Source of the DNA: Auxenochlorella pyrenoidosa
Lineage: Eukaryota; Chlorophyta; Trebouxiophyceae; Chlorellales; Chlorellaceae
NCBI GenBank assembly: GCA_001430745.1
Contig: KQ482061.1
Span: 1,470,824-1,482,924, forward strand
DNA: 12,101 nt
Direction of reading: 5' to 3'
Shown one piece after another: positions 9,601 to 12,101 of the stretch. Position 1 is the first letter of the stretch; every line of letters starts with the position of its first letter. The translations under genes were made by a program, and so were the position numbers. The notes under the pieces are model-generated. The model ran no database searches. It saw only the letters and a program-made list of their open reading frames with translations, and had not been told where the DNA came from.

Positions 9601-10035
9601 TCGCCCCAGCAGCGGCAGGATCCCGAAGAGCAGTCGCAGCAGCGCCCGCGCTGGCCATCTGCAATCAGGCTCTCAACCTCCCCGCGCCGCCCGCTGCTGC
9701 CAGCCAGGCACCCTTTCTCACCAGGCCGCTCACCGCCACAGCAGCACGCAGACCGAGCTGCGGCAGCAGCAGTGGCCACCACTCATGCCCATGCTGCCCC
9801 AGCCAGCAGCGTCCCACACAGCGGCGCCTCGCGCGGCGGAAGCATGCCGCCCGGAGGCGCCGGTGGCACGCCCCGCACCGCGCTGCGCCCTGCCTGTGCC
9901 GTGTACCGGCCCTCGGCAGAAGAGCTGGCAGAGGCTGAGCGGAAGGCGGAGGAGCGGCTGAGGAGCCTGCCCAAGGTGCCGGCCCCGCGCGGTGACCCAG
10001 GCAGGAACCCCTTCCGCCGGGACGCCAGGATGTGA
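2116..10035 (+). CDS. Very large, low-complexity, probably nuclear scaffold protein (about 2,177 aa, about 11 exons); family unrecognised
   Basis: Proposed exons: 2116-2215, 2319-2594, 2839-2937, 3027-4038, 4201-4606, 4753-5763, 5889-5970, 6093-7121, 7208-7606, 7762-8294, 8449-10035. All junctions keep frame, and all ten donors have G at -1. The ordered-looking parts are the N-terminal exons ([20 protein letters not shown] in exon 2; [20 protein letters not shown] in exon 3). The rest is disordered: polyQ (3236-3295), polyA (3629-3670), TQ[LA]P motifs, a 33-aa VQT/AQT repeat (7935-8294), a charged helix (8752-8946), four K-R-[AP]-R clusters, a SUMO-type LKQE (6554-6565), and a basic tail with several S/T-P sites. 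Nuclear location is inferred from the basic clusters. The least certain points are the start (the ATG at 2841 has a perfect GCAGCCATGG context and gives 2,051 aa), the 7122-7207 intron (acceptors 7181, 7217 or 7235 also fit) and the 8295-8448 intron (donor 8328 also fits). TGTAA at 10199-10203 marks the 3' end. I recognise no enzymatic domain. Confidence 0.72.
2595..2838 (+). other. Intron 2 of the large gene, ending just before a Kozak-perfect ATG
   Basis: The donor GCAG|GTGAGG at 2594/2595 is strong. The 3' end has a branch-like CTAAC, a pyrimidine tract and TCTAGCAG|CC at 2838/2839. The acceptor lies two bases before ATGG at 2841, so exon 3 starts CC-ATG. Phase 1 on both sides keeps the exon 2 frame open into exon 3. 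The 244-bp intron is visibly richer in A/T than the exons, especially around 2740-2775. It either interrupts the coding region or is a 5' UTR intron, depending on which start is used. Confidence 0.6.
3236..3295 (+). repeat. Pure (CAG)20 microsatellite encoding polyglutamine
   Basis: Twenty uninterrupted CAG triplets follow AAG and are followed by CAC CAG. In the frame of exon 4 they encode Q20 then HQ. The complete absence of CAA interruptions suggests a repeat still prone to slippage. It sits about 75 residues into exon 4 of the large gene. Confidence 0.95.
3629..3670 (+). repeat. (GCA)13 GCG tract encoding polyalanine
   Basis: The same AGC/CAG-type triplet repeat as at 3236-3295 recurs, but entered one base out of register (CAA then GCA), so the same reading frame encodes about 14 alanines instead of glutamines. 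Confidence 0.93.
4241..4300 (+). repeat. Tandem GFATQLP[D/E] duplication
   Basis: Bases 4241-4300 in exon 5 encode two close copies of FATQLP followed by an acidic residue ([20 protein letters not shown]), with matching DNA apart from silent third-base changes. An LLTQAP lies just upstream (4211-4228), and [10 protein letters not shown] begins the next exon (4777-4806). It looks like a local duplication of a short linear motif. Confidence 0.8.
7935..8294 (+). repeat. Degenerate 33-residue tandem repeat with VQT/AQT motifs
   Basis: Within exon 10, codons for VQT or AQT (or VQA) occur at 7935, 7971, 8028, 8070, 8127, 8214 and 8250. The segments 7971-8069 and 8070-8168 are two full 99-bp copies sharing AQT..AGVP....SR.A....VQ..AAP.Q.P. 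A partial copy precedes them, and a shortened copy (AGKP..L..V...GVQT.AP) follows. Two VQT sites are spaced exactly 99 bp, as are the two AQT sites. [VT]-Q-T is the core of LC8 (dynein light chain) recognition motifs, so a multivalent LC8 platform is one possible reading (inference). Confidence 0.75.
8752..8946 (+). other. Charged Gln/Glu/Arg helix (coiled coil or single alpha helix) in the large protein
   Basis: From [10 protein letters not shown] onward, about 60 residues alternate R/E/Q/K with repeated RQERQ and no proline or glycine before a TGW near the end. Leucine/alanine residues recur at some heptad-like spacings, but the ER-dense part could equally be a stable single alpha helix. 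It is the longest segment of the large gene with clear predicted secondary structure and could act as a spacer or a dimerisation element. Confidence 0.7.
9334..9357 (+). repeat. (CAG)8 tract encoding Q8
   Basis: Eight uninterrupted CAG codons lie between TCG and CCG in the last exon of the large gene, just after the KRPR basic cluster at 9292-9303. It is the second pure polyQ tract in the same protein. Confidence 0.9.
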
Positions 10036-10198
10036 GAGTGGCGGGCAGCCCCCGCAGGCAGCAGCAGCAGGTGGAGAGGCCGTGGGAGCCACCCCTGCTG
10101 CTCTTTTCTCACAGTGTACAACACGGACATTCCATGACATCCGACTTTCATACTCACGCTGTATGCATGTGCAAATGATATGACAGCCAAACATTTGA

Positions 10199-10203
10199 TG
10201 TAA
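10199..10203 (+). terminator. TGTAA polyadenylation signal of the large gene
   Basis: TGTAA lies 163 bp after the TGA at 10033-10035, within a clearly AT-richer stretch (about 10110-10205). It predicts cleavage near 10215-10225, about 70-80 bp short of the stop codon of the convergent NPC1-type gene. Confidence 0.7.
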
Positions 10204-10294
10204 CGGGGGCAGCAAACAGACAAGCGCCGGTATGAAGAGGGCAGACAAGCAGGAACAGGTGCAGGCAGCAGCGAGCCCTTGGGCTTGGCTGGCA

Positions 10295-11982
10295 TCAGCC
10301 TGCTGGATCTGCTGGTGCCCCGGTTGGCTGCCCTGCTGCCACTGGCTGCTGCCTGCGCTGCTGCTGCTGCTGCTGCATGAGCGAGACAATGCGTTGCCGT
10401 GCCTCCAGGCGCTGAGACTGCATGCGCCGCAGCTGACGGCGAAGCTTCCACTTCCAGTGCTGCAGGGAGACGGGGCAGGGTGGGTGGCGTGTGGGATCCC
10501 GGGCGACCAGCAGACCCAACCCAAGGGGCGGGCCAGGGAGGCATTGACCGCCTGCCGACCTGTTCCCACAGCCCAGCTTGGCAGCCTGTGCCCTGTACGC
10601 TCTGTCAAAGAGCCGCAGCTCGCCGCCGTATCCTCAGCATGCACACTGCCGGGGCAGGCAGCCTGCATGGGCGGCTGCGGCCCCGGCTGCGCAGCTGAAG
10701 GGCAGGGCGCCGCCCCACCTCCAGCTCCTCGGGCCCAAACGCCGCCAGCAGCACGGGCAGCAGGACGAGGCCGTGCGCCGCGCCCAGCGCCACCAGGGCG
10801 GCGTACATGCGGAAGTAGTAGACAGCAAAGATGCGGGTGCGAGAGAAGGCAAGCACAGACACGCCTGCGGGGGCGGCAGGGGCGGGCGCGGGAGCGAGTG
10901 CGGGGCCATTTTGAAGCAGCGTGGCTGACCAGCCCGGGCCGGAACTTGAGCAGGGAGCGCAGGGAGAAGATTGATGGCGCGGCGGGCAGCATGGGGCGAC
11001 CAAGACGCGCCACGACTGCATTGGCCCCCGGCCAGCAAGCAATGTGATCCAGCCATCTTACTTCTGCAGGCAGATCCAACAGCAGGGCAGCCAACCCAGG
11101 GCGGGCAGGTAAGCGGCAGCAGCCCTCACCCGCGACCTTGGTGAGCGTGATCCCCGACAGCACGGCGGCGCCGACGTCGCCCAGCGCGGCTGCTGCCCGC
11201 TCCTCGCTGCTCCCCCTCTCCTCCATGAAGGCGTGCACCAGGTGGGCACAGAACTCCACCCCGATGCCCAGGCTCATCACCAGGTTGACAAGAGAGACTG
11301 GGGGGGCGGGCGGCCGCGAACAACGGGGCAGCGTCTGTGAGGCTTGCGCCAGCTGGAGCCCTCCTTGCCTCCCGCGCACCTCTCACCCTGAGGACACCTG
11401 TCTTGCTGGCCGAGTGAACACCCCCAGCCCAGCTCGATGCCCCCCTGCGCCCAGGAGCCGCCCTCCCCGCGCGTCCCGGCTGGGCCGCACCCGCGTTGAG
11501 CTGTATGCCGGTGAGCGCCATGAAGCCCATGACGTCCACCAGCAGCATGCACAGCGTGAGGCAGATGAGCGTGGCCGACCAGGGGCTGCCCGTGGCGGCC
11601 AGGCAGATGAGAAAGATGGCCACCAGCGCTGCGGGGGGGGGGGCAGCCGGCTGGGCGGCAGTTGGCGGGTGCTGCTCAAGCAGCAGAAAGAGGGTGCCGC
11701 TACAGCGGGCAGGGCGCAGGGCCAAGGTGCTCCCCTGGACGGCACACACCGGGCAGGTCATGGAGCCGCACCGCTGTGTGCGACATGCATGGGCGCCCGT
11801 CCTGGGCCCGGCCCGACAGCCCTGGTGGGCACCCCCCCACCCCCCCACCCACCCGAGCCCAGCAGCGCCAGCGCCTCGCCGCCGATGGTCAGGTACTGCT
11901 CGAAGAAGATGTGGAACAGCGAGTAGGGGTAGACGCGCAGGCCCAGCGCCGAGGACAGGCGGGCCGCCAGGCCGCGCACCGC
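10295..11982 (-). CDS. NPC1: NPC1-type (Niemann-Pick C1) sterol transporter, C-terminal part (248 aa, five exons; 5' end outside window)
   Basis: Exons on the minus strand: 11982-11853, 11628-11491, 11297-11130, 10864-10719, 10459-10295, with phases 1, 1, 1, 0 and TGA at 10297-10295. The order of signatures matches the end of eukaryotic NPC1: [17 protein letters not shown] (third luminal domain to first helix), then two helices in exon 2, then [16 protein letters not shown] and [10 protein letters not shown] in exon 3, then [16 protein letters not shown] and [11 protein letters not shown] in exon 4. These are the final helices of the second RND-type permease bundle. NPC1 takes cholesterol or other sterols from NPC2 and moves them out of the lysosome or vacuole across its membrane. 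The sterol-sensing domain and the luminal domains lie beyond 12101. The last exon encodes a basic, Gln-rich cytosolic tail (six CAG codons in a row on the minus strand, 10358-10375) ending PADPAG, without the terminal dileucine LLNF of animal NPC1. I see no TGTAA for this gene before 10035. Confidence 0.93.
11633..11643 (-). repeat. C11 homopolymer forming the pyrimidine tract of an NPC1 intron
   Basis: Eleven G on the + strand read as C11 on the minus strand, directly followed by GCAG|CG at 11632-11627, the acceptor of the second visible exon. The homopolymer therefore serves as the polypyrimidine tract of that 224-bp intron. Length here may be unreliable in sequencing. Confidence 0.8.
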
Positions 11983-12056
11983 CTGGGGGGCGGGTGGGGG
12001 TGGGTGGGGGGGGGAGGGCATAGGAAGAGTTTGGGGGATGGGCGCAGGGCACGGGT

Positions 12057-12098
<42 letters not shown>

Positions 12099-12101
12099 GG
12101 G
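11983..12101 (-). other. 3' part of an NPC1 intron, pyrimidine-rich
   Basis: Read on the minus strand this is CA repeat, then C-rich sequence ending in a CCCCAG acceptor at 11983, immediately before the first visible NPC1 exon. The donor of this intron lies beyond the right edge of the window. No coding character is seen here. Confidence 0.7.
12058..12092. repeat. (GT)17 dinucleotide microsatellite
   Basis: A perfect GT run of 35 bases on the + strand ((AC)n on the transcribed strand of the NPC1-type gene) lies inside an intron, about 75 bp upstream of the exon that starts at 11982. Confidence 0.95.

Noticed and set aside
8752..10035. INCENP-like layout (charged helix followed by a C-terminal part)
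   Set aside because: The helix and N-terminal segments are superficially similar, but I find no IN-box signature at the C-terminus, so the name is not supported.
10032..10114. Possible final intron (GTGAGA at 10032 to TTTTCTCACAG at 10114) changing the C-terminus of the large protein
   Set aside because: The acceptor is good, but the donor has T at -1 while every other donor in the gene has G. The simple stop at 10033-10035 followed by TGTAA is more economical.
9730..11379. A single 549-codon minus-strand frame covering part of the NPC1-type gene and the end of the large gene
   Set aside because: Only its first part (11297-11130) is real NPC1 coding sequence. The rest crosses introns and the antisense of the neighbour and does not continue the NPC1 homology, which instead resumes in other frames at 10864 and 10459.

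Overview
The window looks like nuclear DNA from a GC-rich, intron-rich green alga, most likely a trebouxiophyte of the Chlorella/Micractinium type (inference). The grounds are: coding exons rich in Ala, Gln, Pro and Gly; many short spliceosomal introns (about 80-265 bp) with G|GTGNGN donors and pyrimidine-TGCAG acceptors; abundant CAG triplets; and TGTAA polyadenylation signals downstream of three of the four genes, as is typical of chlorophytes. I see no bacterial operon structure, rRNA, tRNA, CRISPR array or transposon.

Layout from left to right. (1) Positions 1-195 (+) hold the acidic C-terminal end of an unrecognised protein, followed by a long 3' UTR with TGTAA at 803-807. (2) Positions 1362-1836 (-) hold a two-exon gene for a small protein of 122 aa with a transit-like N-terminus and two C-terminal membrane segments; its TGTAA lies at 1089-1093, so genes 1 and 2 converge. 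(3) Positions 2116-10035 (+) hold a very large multi-exon gene, reconstructed here as about 11 exons and 2,177 aa. Its product is almost entirely low-complexity (polyQ, polyA, Pro/Ala/Glu-rich), with several repeated short motifs, four K-R-[AP]-R basic clusters, a charged helical segment and an S/T-P-rich basic tail. TGTAA is at 10199-10203. (4) Positions 10295-11982 (-) hold the last five visible exons of a Niemann-Pick C1 (NPC1) type sterol transporter, whose 5' part lies beyond the right edge. Genes 3 and 4 converge with only 259 bp between their stop codons.

The genes do not form an obvious functional unit. Gene 4 is the only one with a confident family assignment (C-terminal RND-type membrane domain of NPC1). 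Gene 3 is the most interesting: I cannot name it, but it reads like an intrinsically disordered nuclear scaffold carrying arrays of short linear motifs, including a 33-residue tandem repeat with regularly spaced VQT/AQT sites and scattered TQ[L/A]P motifs.

Exon models were made by hand from splice-site consensus and reading-frame phase. The internal exons of genes 3 and 4 are mutually phase-consistent. The start of gene 3 and its boundaries near 7122-7234 and 8294-8448 are uncertain.
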